A stretch of DNA of 64,000 bases from Taenia hydatigena (lineage: Eukaryota; Platyhelminthes; Cestoda; Cyclophyllidea; Taeniidae): positions 43,001 through 107,000 of the forward strand of contig JADWOT020001846.1 in the NCBI GenBank assembly GCA_036345935.2, read 5' to 3'. The position numbers were made by a program, and so were the translations under genes. The notes beneath the pieces are model-generated. The model saw nothing but the letters and a program-made list of their open reading frames with translations, did not search any database and was not told the DNA's origin. Within the stretch, counting starts at the first letter, position 1. Every line of letters starts with the position of its first letter. Of the stretch, positions 23,065-34,994 are shown piece after piece.

Positions 23065-25300
23065 ATATCACGCGTTCTCGTAGACCGCCCTTTCCACCAT
23101 TGCTAAACGTTGCCGTCTATTGGTGGGTGGGATCGTTGACATTAGCGTACAAAGACCAGAGGGATGCATCTGCATGCCCAAACGCTTACTTCTGTCTTGC
23201 AGAGGAATTTGCCCTGGCAAAGACATGATTCAGAGGATTATTTATGAAATGGGAAAATTTTGACCACTGGTAAGCCATTAGCAATTGGTGGGCTGCTGAT
23301 GCAAGCAGACCATGGTGATGATTTAAAGTGTTACCTTCATTCTACTTGACTACCCATCGTTGCAAGTCGGTTACTGAAGCATGGTCAGCAGCTGTGCACC
23401 GAAGGCATCCAGACCAACTGTGGATGAAATGTGACAGACGTTAGGTGTGCTCGTTTTACTGTTTATTGTAAAGGTGTAGGGAATGAGGAGAATTGTTGAG
23501 GCTGCTAGTACATTCTAGACCTGTTTTCTATGACAAATGGCATAAAAATTGTGATGAATATTTGCTTGTCCAAAGATATCTTGATGACCTAGTTAGAGTC
23601 TGTCACTTTTAAATTGCCTTCACAACCTTAAGTACTACATTTCGTCGGCAAACACATTATACCTTAATTCCCTTCTGTTATCGAACCTTCTTCGTGTTCT
23701 GTGGAGTAATGCATGTATCGTAGTGCGTTAAAAGAGGCAGTTATTTGAGCAAAGAAGGCCTTTGTCATTGTGCTGCACCAGGTGCAGAGTAGAGGAAATG
23801 GTTTTGGTTACAGGGCAGGAGTGGTGGTGCATCCATTAATCTGCTTGACTGAATAATGAGCATAAGGGCAATCAATGGACGCAGATGCTGCCCATGTATG
23901 CGGTTCCATCACGGAGCTCTTCCTCTCCTACTTATCGTGCCACACTTTTCTCCAGTAAAAGGTATGGTTGGAAGGTTTTGCGTGCTTCTACATTGTCTTA
24001 GTAGCTGTATCAAGCTCATACTTGTAAAGCCTAGCCTTGCTGTACACTGTAGGAGAGATCGAGCCAGTAATCATTTGACCTGGATGCTGTGCTGCATTCA
24101 CTGCATTGTACTGCTAGCACAAACCAGAGGGGAATGCTGTTTGGGTGTTACGCATGATGGAGACGTGCAAATATGGTATGATATCAAACCTACTCCTCGT
24201 CACTGTCTGACCGGAGAATAGCTCTCGGAATGTGTTATGTTTGAGTGAGTCAGGTGAATGCTCCTGCACTGCCAGTAGATACTCATGAGCATCCTCGTGG
24301 CGATGGAAGTGTAGTGATTCTTAGATGACTGCAAGGAATCCTACCCGCCACCAAATCAACTTATCCATGTTGCCATCTACTTACTACCCTCCATCACATT
24401 AAACTCTCTTAACACAGATCATTTCCACTCCTCACCTTGGTAGGAAAATGGTAACACCATTACGGACAAGTCTCTAAGACCGATTGTAAGTGTTACCTTT
24501 ATTTGATTCCACTGAATGCTGCCTGTGGTTCGCTTTGTGTAAAATAAAAATCCTAGAATCAGCCAAATTAAATGGTGAGCAGATGGATTCCCATACACGC
24601 ATTAAGCCACCTTTATATCAGAGTAACACTGTAGCCTATAGGCATCCTTCAACAGCCATTTGGCCATTCAGATGCTGTCTCTTTGCCCTCTCGTGACCAA
24701 TTTCAGAGAAGTTCCTTTGTGAGCATTGTCCCCGCCTTCTGATTAGCTCATTTCATTAACTTAGCTGACATTGTGCCTCTCCATAACACTTTGACCTCCA
24801 ACGTCCGTCCAGCCGCTGGAAGCAGAAGGGAGTAAAATAGCCCACGTCGCCATTCCACTAAGTCGGTGAGTCATCCGAGGCATCTATTACACATCTGGTA
24901 GAACCCAACGTTGAGTTGTCGGCGTACTTACCCTATGAGCCTCAAGCGTCTGTAACAGGCCCAACTTAGTCATCCTCAAAGTAAAAAACCTTGTTGCTTT
25001 CTAGCTAAACGTTGTTTGTGTTACCTGTCTGCAAACAACCTCTAACATTCGCTTTTGCCTCTGTCAAGTCAATTAGCCTCTGAGTTTCTGCAATCAAGGC
25101 GGAAAATAAATGGATAGTCATGAGATCTTCCTGTAACATTCCGAAGGCGTACAAGAGAGTGCTTCATCTTCGAAAACAGAGGTGGGCATAAAGCACGTGA
25201 AACCATATCACATTGTTGCGAGACATCGCACGACCTTATACACTCACTGTCTATCCTCGCCTTCTTCATTTGCCGCAAGCAGACGCTTGTCTGGCCTTGT
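23065..25300. other. No supported gene
   Basis: The longest frame, 23,856-24,221 (121 codons), is rich in Cys and His without regular spacing and has no splice context. I judge it a chance frame. C- and T-rich around 24.3-25.0 kb. Confidence 0.35.
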
Positions 25301-25480
25301 GACTAGACAATCGTAGTCAGGATATGTTAAATGACTGGAAAGCGGAGTAGTTGCGCTGATGTCTAGAGATAAGTCGCTCACCAAATGTGCTACTTTCCTG
25401 CTGACGCCTCCTCAAAAGCATCCATTCAATACAATGGACATTCATCGCTCATTTTGCATGCAAAAACATCTTTGGCTATG
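25301..25480 (+). repeat. Dispersed repeat, copy 2 (partner 13,664-13,850)
   Basis: Direct-orientation match to 13,664-13,850, sharing AGACAATCGTAGTCAGGAT, TGACTGG and a later CATCCATTCAATACA block. No coding frame is shared between the two. Confidence 0.6.
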
Positions 25481-25484
25481 TTAA

Positions 25485-28400
25485 AATGGTGAAATTCGTG
25501 TCAACTTCCTGCGCGACAGATAAATCTGCTCCGAATGTTTGGTTGTCTGAATCTTCTGACTCATCTCGCTTCTTGATGAGGGTCGTTAGAGACGAAAAGA
25601 TGCAACAATGGGGTGGCAACCACTTTATCAGTGCTATCAGAGTTCAGACTACAAGTGCTCATGCAAACAACTGCAGGGATTTGCCGCATGATTGATTGTT
25701 TGAATAGGGCGTTCCTAATAAGGAAAAAACTATTTTTGTATTTTTATTGATAAAACTGTTACATAATACCACACTCTCTGGCTTAAAGTGACTTTCCCTG
25801 ATGAATAATGACTTAAAGCCAAAGTCGTTCGTGCTTTGGCGAAGTGTCAAGTTAAATGTATCACCCGGCGGCTTTCCCCAAGAAGAACTTCGAGAGGAGC
25901 GTTGCCGACGTGCAGAGCAACTAAGGGTGGGATGGTCCGCCAGCGCGACTCAGTCCTTTGAGGGTCGTTGCGCAGATGGAATTTAAAAAAGGGGTCAGTA
26001 AAACCCGCTGAAATTAAGGAAGAGTGTTAATGTGGCTAGGAACTAAATTTAAGTTGAACACGCAGCTACCGCTCCTGACTTTTCCGTTTTGACTTAAATG
26101 CCGTTCTTTGAGAGAACAACCAAGGTTTTCAAATCTACACAAGGCAGCTCAAACTCTTCCTGTTCAAACAAAGCGACAGTTCCTTAAAATAAGTAATTAC
26201 TACTTGCTACAAAGGGGCGGCATTATTTGGGAGACGTCGTTAAGTCGTATTGAGAAGGTAAGCAAAAGGCAATTCATCGCAATCATTGTGGGATTGTCCA
26301 ATTAATGTAGTTAATATATGCTGCAAAAGGAGGAGCTTGTTTGGTAAATTGCCTAGAAAATACTCGACTGAATGGCAGATGCAATGGGAAGCGGAGGTCC
26401 ACCAATTAACAGGCGTCCACAGTCGCACAAAAACATGGCAACATGATCATGCGAATCTCACTGCTATTTTAAATGCCAATTTTACTTTTCAACGTCACTT
26501 TCTTAAGCTCGTACTTAACTCCCATTTGTCACTTTGCCTAGCGATGGGTTAGGTGAGCTACAACTACCTTCCTATACCTACTGGACTGGTGTATAGAGTA
26601 ATTATTGAGACGATGAAGCCCTTTTTTACTCCTCATGGACACTATGACCTTTCCTTTGATCTTTTGATTATTCCTGATGTAAACTTGCCCAATGCGAACC
26701 GTAGTTGTCCCAAAATGCCCACGCAGTGTCTATAGCGGGCCACAAAACATTCACTATTGTGGGGACAGCATGCGTTAACGCATGACCTGGGTAACTTCAA
26801 TCGCCTCTCGACAGCCAAGTGCTGACGTATTTCCAATGCAATGTTTAAACAGATATTATTACCTTCAAATTGACGCGATGTTAGGTAGAGAAGGTAAAAG
26901 TTAGTCCTGATGAGTCATCAGATTGCATGCTGTGGTTACCATCTTAAGGTAGATCAGTGTCGTGAAATACCGAGGCGAGTGTAGAGGGGGGTCAAAATGT
27001 AATCCGCTTTGCTGATTAACGTGAGGTAATGATCGAAGTGTTGCCGTTATGTGGAAGTACTCTATTGGTCCCATTTATGGAGACATTAATTTTAGCATTG
27101 CAGCTAGAACATTATTCTTCCTCTTTTACAACTTTCGCTTATAAGCGAAAGTTGTAAAAGCTTAATTTAGTTTTTGCCTTTTACCTATTGATTCAATGTA
27201 CGGACAAGAAATAAAGATCTTGAAGGGCAATTTATGAGACCATGACATCAGTGCACATGCTACTTATTTCCATAGTAGGCTTCAACAGGCAAATATAATT
27301 GGAGACTTTTCCCTAGTTGTCTCAGCAAACTAAGCTACTTACTCTCTTAGTCACCTTTCCTCTCGCATATCTTAATGTTTCTTTCGTTGGTTTGAGCCGA
27401 AGTCACCTCATTTTTCGCCCGAATGATACGTCGATCACCCGTGTTGTCGCGAAAGCGGTGCAAGCTTTTCTTCTGTTCCTGCCCTACTCAATGTGCGTGA
27501 CGTTTAGTGCAACTAAAATTCGAGATGCGTTCTCTTTCCCTTTCATCACTTGCAATATATTTGGCAGATATCATCGCCCTCCCACTTGTTCGCTACACTG
27601 ACGACGAAAATGGCAGAATTCAAGGCTAGGAACTGTATCATTGGTGTAGAAACGCGCTTAAATGTTACTGACATGGCTTGGGATCCTCGTCATCACGAAG
27701 TGGTTAAGGCTGCAGGTAAAAGCAGTCACGAATTTGCCGCGTTAGTGATTACATTCACATGCGATCCAAAATGATATCAAACTGACACGACGCTGCTCTC
27801 CTTTCATTCATTTTACCGGGGGTTGAGTTGTTTGCCAAGTTGTTTGTTGTACAAGTGATTAAAGGCATGGAATGGAGGCACCTTTTCAAGCTTTTCTTAA
27901 AGGAGTTATAGCAGAGCGTTATTAGTTGAATGGCTTTTCAGTGATTTCAAAAGAATGGAGAATCTATCTCCTTGATCAACGTTAAAAATGGGCTATTGAA
28001 AGACCTAGGCGCGATAAAGCTACCAAGATTCAGTCCATTCAGTCTATTTCCTAAAGGACACACCATGATCCATTCTACGCATTTTATGTTCATTTAATAA
28101 TTTCCTTTCCAATCATTATTGTAACTGCATATATCAAGTGTTTTTAAAAACTTACAGATTTTACTACCTGGCTGTTGCACATTATGTTCTAGTTGGCAAG
28201 GCTCATGTCCACGTCATGCTAGTCACGCCGATCATGAAAATTCCCATTTTTATCATTGCTGAGATACTATCGGCTTTAAAGGCCTCGTAGTTCGCTCACC
28301 TGTTCTCCACTTCAACTGCGTTTTGTCTGAGCTTGCTGTCATGCGATATGGTTTTGCTGCCCAGCAGGCGACCTGTGGAGACAGTTGGGTGGCACTATTG

Positions 28401-30690
28401 GCGGAAGCCTTATTATTGGTTGTAACCATTTAGAATGATGTGTTTACGACAATCGGTCTATGGGATGATGTTTTATGAAACTGCTGATAGCCAAGTCTTG
28501 GCATTCGTACCTCAATTTTGAAGTGGATCCTTTTAAAAACAGTCAAAAACATTCAAAGGAAGGAAACTATCCTAGGTAACGAAGGCACACAGACTAAACA
28601 GTTCGCACTCAATCAACTGTGCCTATCCTTCGATAAGCTAACCGTCTTGTATCCACGAGGAAGCACAGGGTAATTAAAACAAAAGACATTGGCCGTATTT
28701 TCGTAAAGACCTTATAAAGCCAAAACGAGGTCGCCAGTCATGGCACCAATATGCAAAAAATTAATGCGCGGAACCATAGCGTGATTTGAGCTTATAAACT
28801 CGGTTAAAATAAGCGATTGGGACTGAGGGAGGGCAAATCCTTTGGATGGTCCCAAATTTCTATTCAATATCAGGATTGTTCTTGTCAGTCGGGATCAAAG
28901 TAGGAAGGCATAAGCTCAAGCCCTTACAAATCAAAGGCCGATCTCCCTAATATACTCAATGGCTGAAAAACAAAGAACTTTGAGCAATATATAAAGCGGT
29001 TTATGAAAGCTCTATGATCCAAAATAATCCAAAATCACTTTTTTAGATATGCACATCAATCCACATATTGATGAAAAGCTACCTGGATAAGATAAATCAA
29101 GAGACCGCTACTGAGGTCTACGAAATGCACGTGGTGAAACTTCAAACAGACCAGCAATGAAATGCATGGAGTGAGGCCAAAGAAAGAGAAGTTAATTTCA
29201 CAAAGTCGAAAAGTATGAAATAAAGCAGAACGCGGTTCAACGAACCCCTTTTCACAATTCCTGACGGACGCATTTGAATTATCGTAAGAGATTATTTAGA
29301 AGTGGGTGAGTAACCGCTAATCCTCTTCTTTGTTGAGGGGCGAGATTCACCCAAACTCTGGAGTGCTATTTAAATGTCTTCATGAAAGTCTCGAATGCTA
29401 CAATCAAGCAAGTCTGGTGAGATTTACCGCGCATGCTCCACAGCCTTAACAAAACAAAACACCCAACAGCCATTTAAGGTGACAACATGCGGAGGCAGAC
29501 AGTGGGAAAGGTGGCTAACGCAAACAACTTTATTCTCACTTAGTGGCTATCGCTTAGAAAAGTGAGCCATTATTATCAGTAGCAAACCTCTGTTACAATA
29601 AATGTGTTTAGTTGGGTTGCCGCCAACCACTCCACATTAAAATAGAAACTTGATAACTTACTATTCAGCAGTGGGAAGTAAAGCAACATTAAAGACAAAA
29701 GAAAGCGCAACGCTTAGGCAGAATATGTCTATACATTAAGCAAGCGGAGAGGATTTTAGAGGTTGCTAATGGATTATCCACAGTTCAGTCACATCTATTT
29801 AATAGGTTACACAATCGTTATGTGTGGACTGGATTTGATTGAAACCTGACGATTCGCATCGCTTAAACAATCCAGCATTTTAACTTTCACCATGTTTGTA
29901 CATCCCAATGTAACATCAAGCATGCTTCGGCTTTGTGCAATTTGTCACGATGCATTTCTTAGCAAATAAGTTTGCCACGTGATGTTAGCACGACTGCCTA
30001 TGGAGAACAATTACCTAGCAATGATAACGCTACAACTCAGTCAGATGTCTACAGTGCTGTGCCTCGCGTGCTCCAGGTAAATGCACTGATTCCAATAACT
30101 CAAGAAGAATTTTGACTCGTTTACCACTCTGAGTAGTGTGATTGCCTTACGATATCGCATGCTTTCCATATCTCTCATTCTATAACAGTGCGTACTAGGA
30201 AGCCTTGGATGATGAAGAATTTTCGCTTTGCTAGCGGCAGAACCCCTATTCGCTTTCACCATACATACGTCACTCCCATGACACATCCCACAAATCATCT
30301 AGCATGCAAAAATTATAGCAGTAGTAAGGACCGTGCTAACGCTCCTTCATCGCTAAGGTTAGCATCCATTGCGCGTTCCATCCAAGTCACTTCGAGTCAT
30401 ATCGCCAATGCGCATGCCATTTGTGTCGGTCTGGCTATAGTTAACGCCTCGTTATCCATAGAGAGCCAGAAAGTTTGAGTTTGCATCTAACGATCCTTCG
30501 TAAGAGTCATGTATCCAGCAAGATTTAGATTCATTAAGCAAATTCTTGGCCTCAAGCAGTCATTAGATTCAGGATCAAAGAACTCCAACGGCTCTATTAT
30601 AAGTAAAATCATCTTATCACTAGTGTAAGTGCAAATGTATGGATCTTCAGTTATGTTCATTGAGACGTCTGAAACCGGATCCGCACCTCA
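25485..30690. other. No supported gene; one perfect palindrome
   Basis: More than 5 kb with only short frames. The pair of frames at 27,317-27,774 overlaps in two phases without splice support. Near 26,204 and 26,317 two short stretches (TACTTGCTACAAAGG and TATATGCTGCAAAAGG) resemble each other at about 113-bp spacing. The exception worth noting is the 38-bp palindrome at 27,123-27,160. Confidence 0.4.
27123..27160. repeat. Perfect 38-bp palindrome without spacer
   Basis: CTTTTACAACTTTCGCTTA is followed at once by its exact reverse complement. The centre lies between 27,141 and 27,142. The flanking bases do not extend the match. It could form a cruciform in DNA or a 19-bp hairpin if transcribed. 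Confidence 0.9.
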
Positions 30691-30697
30691 TCTTCGT

Positions 30698-30961
30698 TTA
30701 GCAGTTAAAGTACACTGACGGATATTTGAGTAGCCGTTTGACGACACCAAAGTCCAGTTTGCAGCCTAGAGTTGCGGCATAGATGTAAATCGTTCTTGAG
30801 GTGCGGAAGAACCCGCAGACCTTCCGGTGCACTCTGCTCCCGTGCAAGTGCACGACAATGAAGTGACCAAGGTAGTGAAGAAAAGAAGTCCATTCCATGT
30901 GGCACACACAGGGATCGCTGATATCGTGATCTAAGAGAAGCTGTGCTATACATTTCTGCAT
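30698..30961 (-). CDS. Candidate exon, unidentified
   Basis: Two overlapping minus frames occur. The more protein-like reads IAQLLLDHDISDPCVCHMEW, then FLHYLGHFIVVHLHG and RTIYIYAATLGCKLDFGVVK. It has no recognised domain. It lies on the same strand as the F-box exon at 33.5-34.0 kb and could be a distant exon of that gene, but no splice chain proves it. Confidence 0.2.
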   Translation of the reverse strand: MQKCIAQLLLDHDISDPCVCHMEWTSFLHYLGHFIVVHLHGSRVHRKVCGFFRTSRTIYIYAATLGCKLDFGVVKRLLKYPSVYFNC

Positions 30962-31263
30962 GCAACCACCTTAATAGTCACTGCCGTTCAAAGGACGCAA
31001 ATATCATAATGCAAGTTGCCACCGATGACGGTGGGGAAGAGGAAGTGTGCTGGCATACACGTTATCACTGGACCTTGCTCATGCTACCACCAAAGCAGAC
31101 AAAGAATATTTCTATCAGATCTGACTGCTCTCTACAACGAGCCGAAGGCCGAAGTAAGACAAATAAACGCCTTGACTTGCCACTTGATCGCCTCAAATGA
31201 CCCTGGTAGCTTTGAAGCATTAGCGCAATTAATATCTATGGAAAATCCTTTCATCCCTTAATT

Positions 31264-31581
31264 CTAGATAGAAGTAGGTTTCATACAAGACATTCGCTGC
31301 GCAAAAAATAACCCCAAGGAATAATTCTGCTGCTTTAAAGTCATGGCCTTCTTGAAATGGATAAGGCTACCCGCCGCTGCTACCATTGCAGCAACGTGTT
31401 TGACCATTGCCGTTTTCGCCTCGGCATTTACTCCGCTGTAGTGCGTAAGGTTAACAGATGAGAACAACCCTAGTGGTAAGTTGGTAATATTTGGCACAAA
31501 ATAAGGTAATGGTGGAGTGCACGGATCGAGTTCAAGACCACTCAACGAAAACAAACGAAGTTCTGCACATTCCGCTTGCAT
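31264..31581 (-). CDS. Candidate exon, weakly leucine-rich-repeat-like
   Basis: After a possible acceptor (TTATATGCAAG) the minus frame reads CAELRLFSLSGLELDPCTPP, then NITNLPLGLFSSVNLTHYSG and an alanine-rich helix (KTAMVKHVAAMVAAAGSL). The first part has the L..L.L...L pattern of leucine-rich repeats, which often follow F-boxes, and it is on the same strand about 2 kb downstream of the F-box exon. That is suggestive only. No donor was identified before the stop. Confidence 0.27.
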   Translation of the reverse strand: MQAECAELRLFSLSGLELDPCTPPLPYFVPNITNLPLGLFSSVNLTHYSGVNAEAKTAMVKHVAAMVAAAGSLIHFKKAMTLKQQNYSLGLFFAQRMSCMKPTSI

Positions 31582-31584
31582 ATA

Positions 31585-33140
31585 ATTTCCTCGATTGATG
31601 TTCTAAGTGCTAATTCGTTTGGTTGTACGTTCGGCTGTGTGAAGAATTCGCTCAATTAACCCAGAAATGCTTGCTGAATGAACGATTCCAACGAAGAAGA
31701 AGCAATCGAGCTGGAGAGCAACGCTGAGGATCTACTGATTCGTGACGCTTGTGAGCGCATGACTGAAGACTGCTTCTGAACTAATTGAAGTCCACTTGAA
31801 TATGCCAACCTGACTGACACAGGTGATGATGAACAACGCGGATACCCAAAACATACACATTGAAAAAAATGGTTCATAGGCTGCAGAAAGGGGCTTCAGT
31901 AACGCCTTTTGATATCCAGTAACGTATAGTCACTCCTGACGCCCTCCCTTAACCGCAAATGTGGCAGGGCTTTGAAGGTCAAGGATCGATTATTGTAGCC
32001 ATGTTTGCATGAACATTGGTTCCATTGCACTCTAAGGTCGTGTCGATGTGCCAGCATCTATTCGTCGACCCAAACAGTAAACACAACACGCAACGCTAGA
32101 TTAGAGATGGTTTTCTCGTTTAGTCACCACACAAAAGCTGCCGTCTGATAAAGTTGACTTGGCATTACAGTTTAATTTGATTGCTTAGGCAAAACTAACT
32201 AGACGGTTGTGCTATTCAGGAATGGGAATGTGTGCTATTCTACTGAGGCAGCCAATTAGTGTATTCCTTGAGTTAGCAGGAATCCGCTTTTCTGGCACAG
32301 AGTGAAACCAGGGCTCTAGCTGCTCACTACATCTTGGTTCGCAATACTAATTAAACTGAGCTCTCAATTAGCAACACAAATTAATGCGTAGGGAAGCATA
32401 GATCATTTTACCTGTATTTTGCTAACAAACCAGGCCACGTAATGGCATTGATTAGCCGTTTATTATCCTACTTTTTGCAATGCACATTTACTGGCTACTT
32501 TTCACTGTATGCACTCGAATAGCAGCTGTTCGAATTTACTTGATAAATCAAAACGACAACGTTTTGCTTCGATGACTTAAATATTAAACAAAATCTGTCA
32601 CGAGCCTTTCACTTAACAGACAACTGACAGGCAAACAATCATACGCGCATTGCGTTCTCTGACCTGCATGAGCGGTTAAATGTTTGGTCTTCGAATCCAA
32701 GGAAATGCAAACATGCAGCTAACGAAAGTTCGTGAGTGCACTTTATCAGTTCCATTCTCAATTTCCTGCACGAATATGAATTTTAAAAATTTTCTAAATC
32801 TTGGGCATGCATTGTTAATTGTTTTCAAAAATGTGCATTCATCAAATGAATGGCAGTTAAACGAATGATGCTATCGTCTCCCCAATATGCCCAGTTTTTC
32901 GCTACATAGACGAGTATAGCATAGCTCAATACAATTTGCTAAATACCGCTTAATTCTGTGGCCCTGTTTTCAACAGGTTTACATGTTGCTAGGCCTGCGT
33001 TTCCTTAACTCTCCAACAATAAATGGGCACTAGCTGAACTGCCACCTTTGGCATTAGCAAAGTTTCCTTCTCGCATACATTCCATGGCTTTGGAAAAGGA
33101 TCCTCTTCGGTGACCAAACGAGACATTTGCAGAGTCACAG
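31585..33140. other. No supported gene; possible small acidic frame
   Basis: Probably intronic if the minus-strand F-box gene is real. On the plus strand 31,678-31,779 encodes a 33-residue acidic peptide (NDSNEEEAIELESNAEDLLI), preceded directly by TGA. Its composition is protein-like but it is too short to support. Confidence 0.3.
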
Positions 33141-33147
33141 CTCTCAC

Positions 33148-33180
33148 CTGCTCCAAATCGATGGTGATACGAAACGTCAT
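33148..33180 (-). CDS. Possible short exon with a good donor
   Basis: MTFRITIDLEQ is followed directly by GTGAGA, a strong donor. About 20 bp upstream a possible acceptor ends GAGGCAG. It lies between the F-box exon and the candidate exon at 31.3-31.6 kb on the same strand. The unspliced frame runs further without a motif. Confidence 0.22.
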
Positions 33181-33485
33181 TTTGAGAAGACTGCCTCAAT
33201 ACGCTGCTCGTTTAGAATGCATAGCATGCATACAGCCATGCTTCGACGACCAACGCCACAAGACGTTAATGAGATGATCACGTCTCCAATGGCACTTTGC
33301 TGCTAGGTTCTTGGTGGTTCCATTGGGTTGTGCCGGGCTTGCTTTGCTGTAGAGGAGTAGTCAGTCATCAAGAATATCATCTTATTTTGAAAAAAGGCGA
33401 CAATTAACGCATGAATGTCGTTTGATGACTGCTAATGAAAACTGAGGATTTCAAAGCATTGCTGAGCATTCATTCGAGTAGCAAT

Positions 33486-33980
33486 TCAAAAGCACTGGTT
33501 ATCAAAGTGTGTGTTCTCCCAGCACAATACCTTGTTCACAAAACTGTTCTTTATTAATTTAATTAGCAATAATTTACGACGTATCATTCTATCCAACTCT
33601 TTTGTCGCTTCTTCATCTATGTCTGGCATAATGCGAAAGCTGACAGTTGTGTGCTCACGATCACACGCAAGGGTAGATAGGAAGCAAGAGTAGGAATCTG
33701 TTTGCACCTTCCGGTATAGGATGGCTTCAGGGGCATTTCGGAAGGAATTAGGCGAAGGTTGGGGAAAGAGCAGTTGGCAGAGGTGTTTGTCTACCCAGGT
33801 AAACTGGTTGATGTGCTGACACAGCAGAGTGGAGAATGGCTTTGTTGACAGAACCCACCTCCAGCTTGGGACACTTATGGCGAGACTTGCCAAATCCCAC
33901 AATCCAAGGTATTTGCATATTCTCAGTTGCAATTCAGGTGGGAGATCAGTGATTTCGCGTTGTGCAGTATTTTGTTCAGC
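33486..33980 (-). CDS. F-box domain exon
   Basis: A clear acceptor (CTTTCAATTTAG) precedes an open frame of 164 codons plus stop. Residues 9-50 form an F-box: ITDLPPELQLRICKYLGLWD, then LASLAISVPSWRWVLSTKPF. This has the LPPEL core, the LxxLDLxxLxxxxxxxW pattern and the closing Trp. F-box proteins bind SKP1 and recruit substrates to SCF ubiquitin ligases. No stop or frameshift falls in the domain. A possible donor (CGGAAG then GTGCAA) at 33,707 would end the exon after about 90 codons. Otherwise the frame runs to 33,486 with a charged helix (DIDEEATKELDRMIRRKLLL). Substrate-binding repeats would lie in further minus-strand exons, of which 31,264-31,581 is a weak candidate. No other copy in the window. 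Confidence 0.6.
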   Translation of the reverse strand, partial: AEQNTAQREITDLPPELQLRICKYLGLWDLASLAISVPSWRWVLSTKPFSTLLCQHINQFTWVDKHLCQLLFPQPSPNSFRNAPEAILYRKVQTDSYSCFLSTLACDREHTTVSFRIMPDIDEEATKELDRMIRRKLLLIKLIKNSFVNKVLCWENTHFDNQCF

Positions 33981-34497
33981 CTAAATTGAAAGGAAGGTAT
34001 GCAGTCGTGAGCGACGTCAAAGTCGAAAGCGGGAAAAGAAATTTGAATGAACAGAGGTGAACGAAGATAAGTAAATAAATGACAGGACATAGGCGGCGAC
34101 TATTACAACCTACCATTGTCGTCAGTCGCCGGCGCAGATACAAGGCGTGGTGGTGATGTCGAGGCTTAAATAATGAGTCGTGGGGGCAAGGGAAGTAGAT
34201 TGACCTCAACGTGATGCTAGCACATTGGTTCATTCCATGTAGCTCAGTCTGAACGTCACCTTATCATGACGCCTATCACGCTCTCCACTTCCGAATGAGT
34301 TGTGTGCGGGGAGCACAAACAATGCGACTCACTGCAAGACGCAATGCGTTTAAGCTTGTAGAGCGTAGTGGAAAGCAAAGCAGACACTCAACGGAGATGC
34401 GTTGCAGTGGGACATGAGAGTAGAGGCGTTGGCAGGAGGGATATAATCCATCATATCATCATTCATCCTGCGTGTGTGCACATCTCTAGTAAAGTTT

Positions 34498-34756
34498 TCT
34501 TTTCATTTTGTCCTGTTTCTATTCTCAGACAAAATTCGATAGCAATGTTTTCTATCCATTCTTCTGGAATGTCAACTCTACTTTGCATAATCTGTACTCT
34601 ACAATCTTAGCAATCTTAGCTGTATTAGAATCGCATGTTTCTTATGCATTTAAAAGTGCTTTCCTTGCAAAATGTAGACGTACAACAGGTCGAAACACAA
34701 GAGGAGGCAACATGATGTTTCCACCAACAGCAGCTCAACCAACATGCAGAGCATAA
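34498..34756 (+). CDS. Candidate terminal exon, unidentified (paired with 50,405-50,129)
   Basis: After an acceptor (TTTCTATTCTCAG at about 34,528) the frame stays open to TAA at 34,754. The C-terminus reads YAFKSAFLAKCRRTTGRNTR, then FPPTAAQPTCRA. The partner on the minus strand at about 50,37x-50,129 has its own acceptor, the same frame and a matching C-terminus (FFAKCWRTTGQTT, FPPIAVQQTWRS) with the stop at the same place. Two diverged copies that both keep one frame of about 75 codons and a shared stop argue for real coding sequence. I do not recognise the family. The cysteine and basic cluster near the end is the most conserved part. Confidence 0.42.
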
Positions 34757-34990
34757 TGAGTGTGTCAAACGGTAAACCACACAGCATTCCCTTCGGTATG
34801 ATAATTCTTTCCTTGAATTAAACAAAGCATGTACTTTGAATCCACAATGCTCTTATTTAATGTTTGACTTTTCTTGTTATTTGAATGTATGCTGCTATTA
34901 ATTACTATTATGACACGGTCTATGATCGTTGGCAATTTATTCATGGACTGTTGCTGCAAATCAGGTTGCTATCCATACAACTTGTCGTGT
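34498..34990 (+). repeat. Inverted repeat, copy 1 (partner 49,905-50,405)
   Basis: Similarity to the reverse complement of 49,905-50,405 runs through the candidate exon and about 235 bp past its stop. Landmarks are TCAACTCTACTTTGCAT, GTACAACAGGTC, TTTCCACCAA.AGCAG, AACAAAGCATG.ACTTTGAAT, TTATGACACGGTCTATG and TTGCTATCCATACAACT. Confidence 0.75.
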
Positions 34991-34994
34991 AAGA

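Noticed and set aside
23856..24221. 121-codon plus-strand frame rich in Cys and His
   Set aside because: Cys and His spacing is irregular for zinc binding, there are no splice sites, and there is no duplicated counterpart.
26190..26380. Possible tandem duplication with a spacing of about 113 bp
   Set aside because: Only short, degenerate similarity around TGCTACAAAGG and TGCTGCAAAAGG; not enough to exclude chance.
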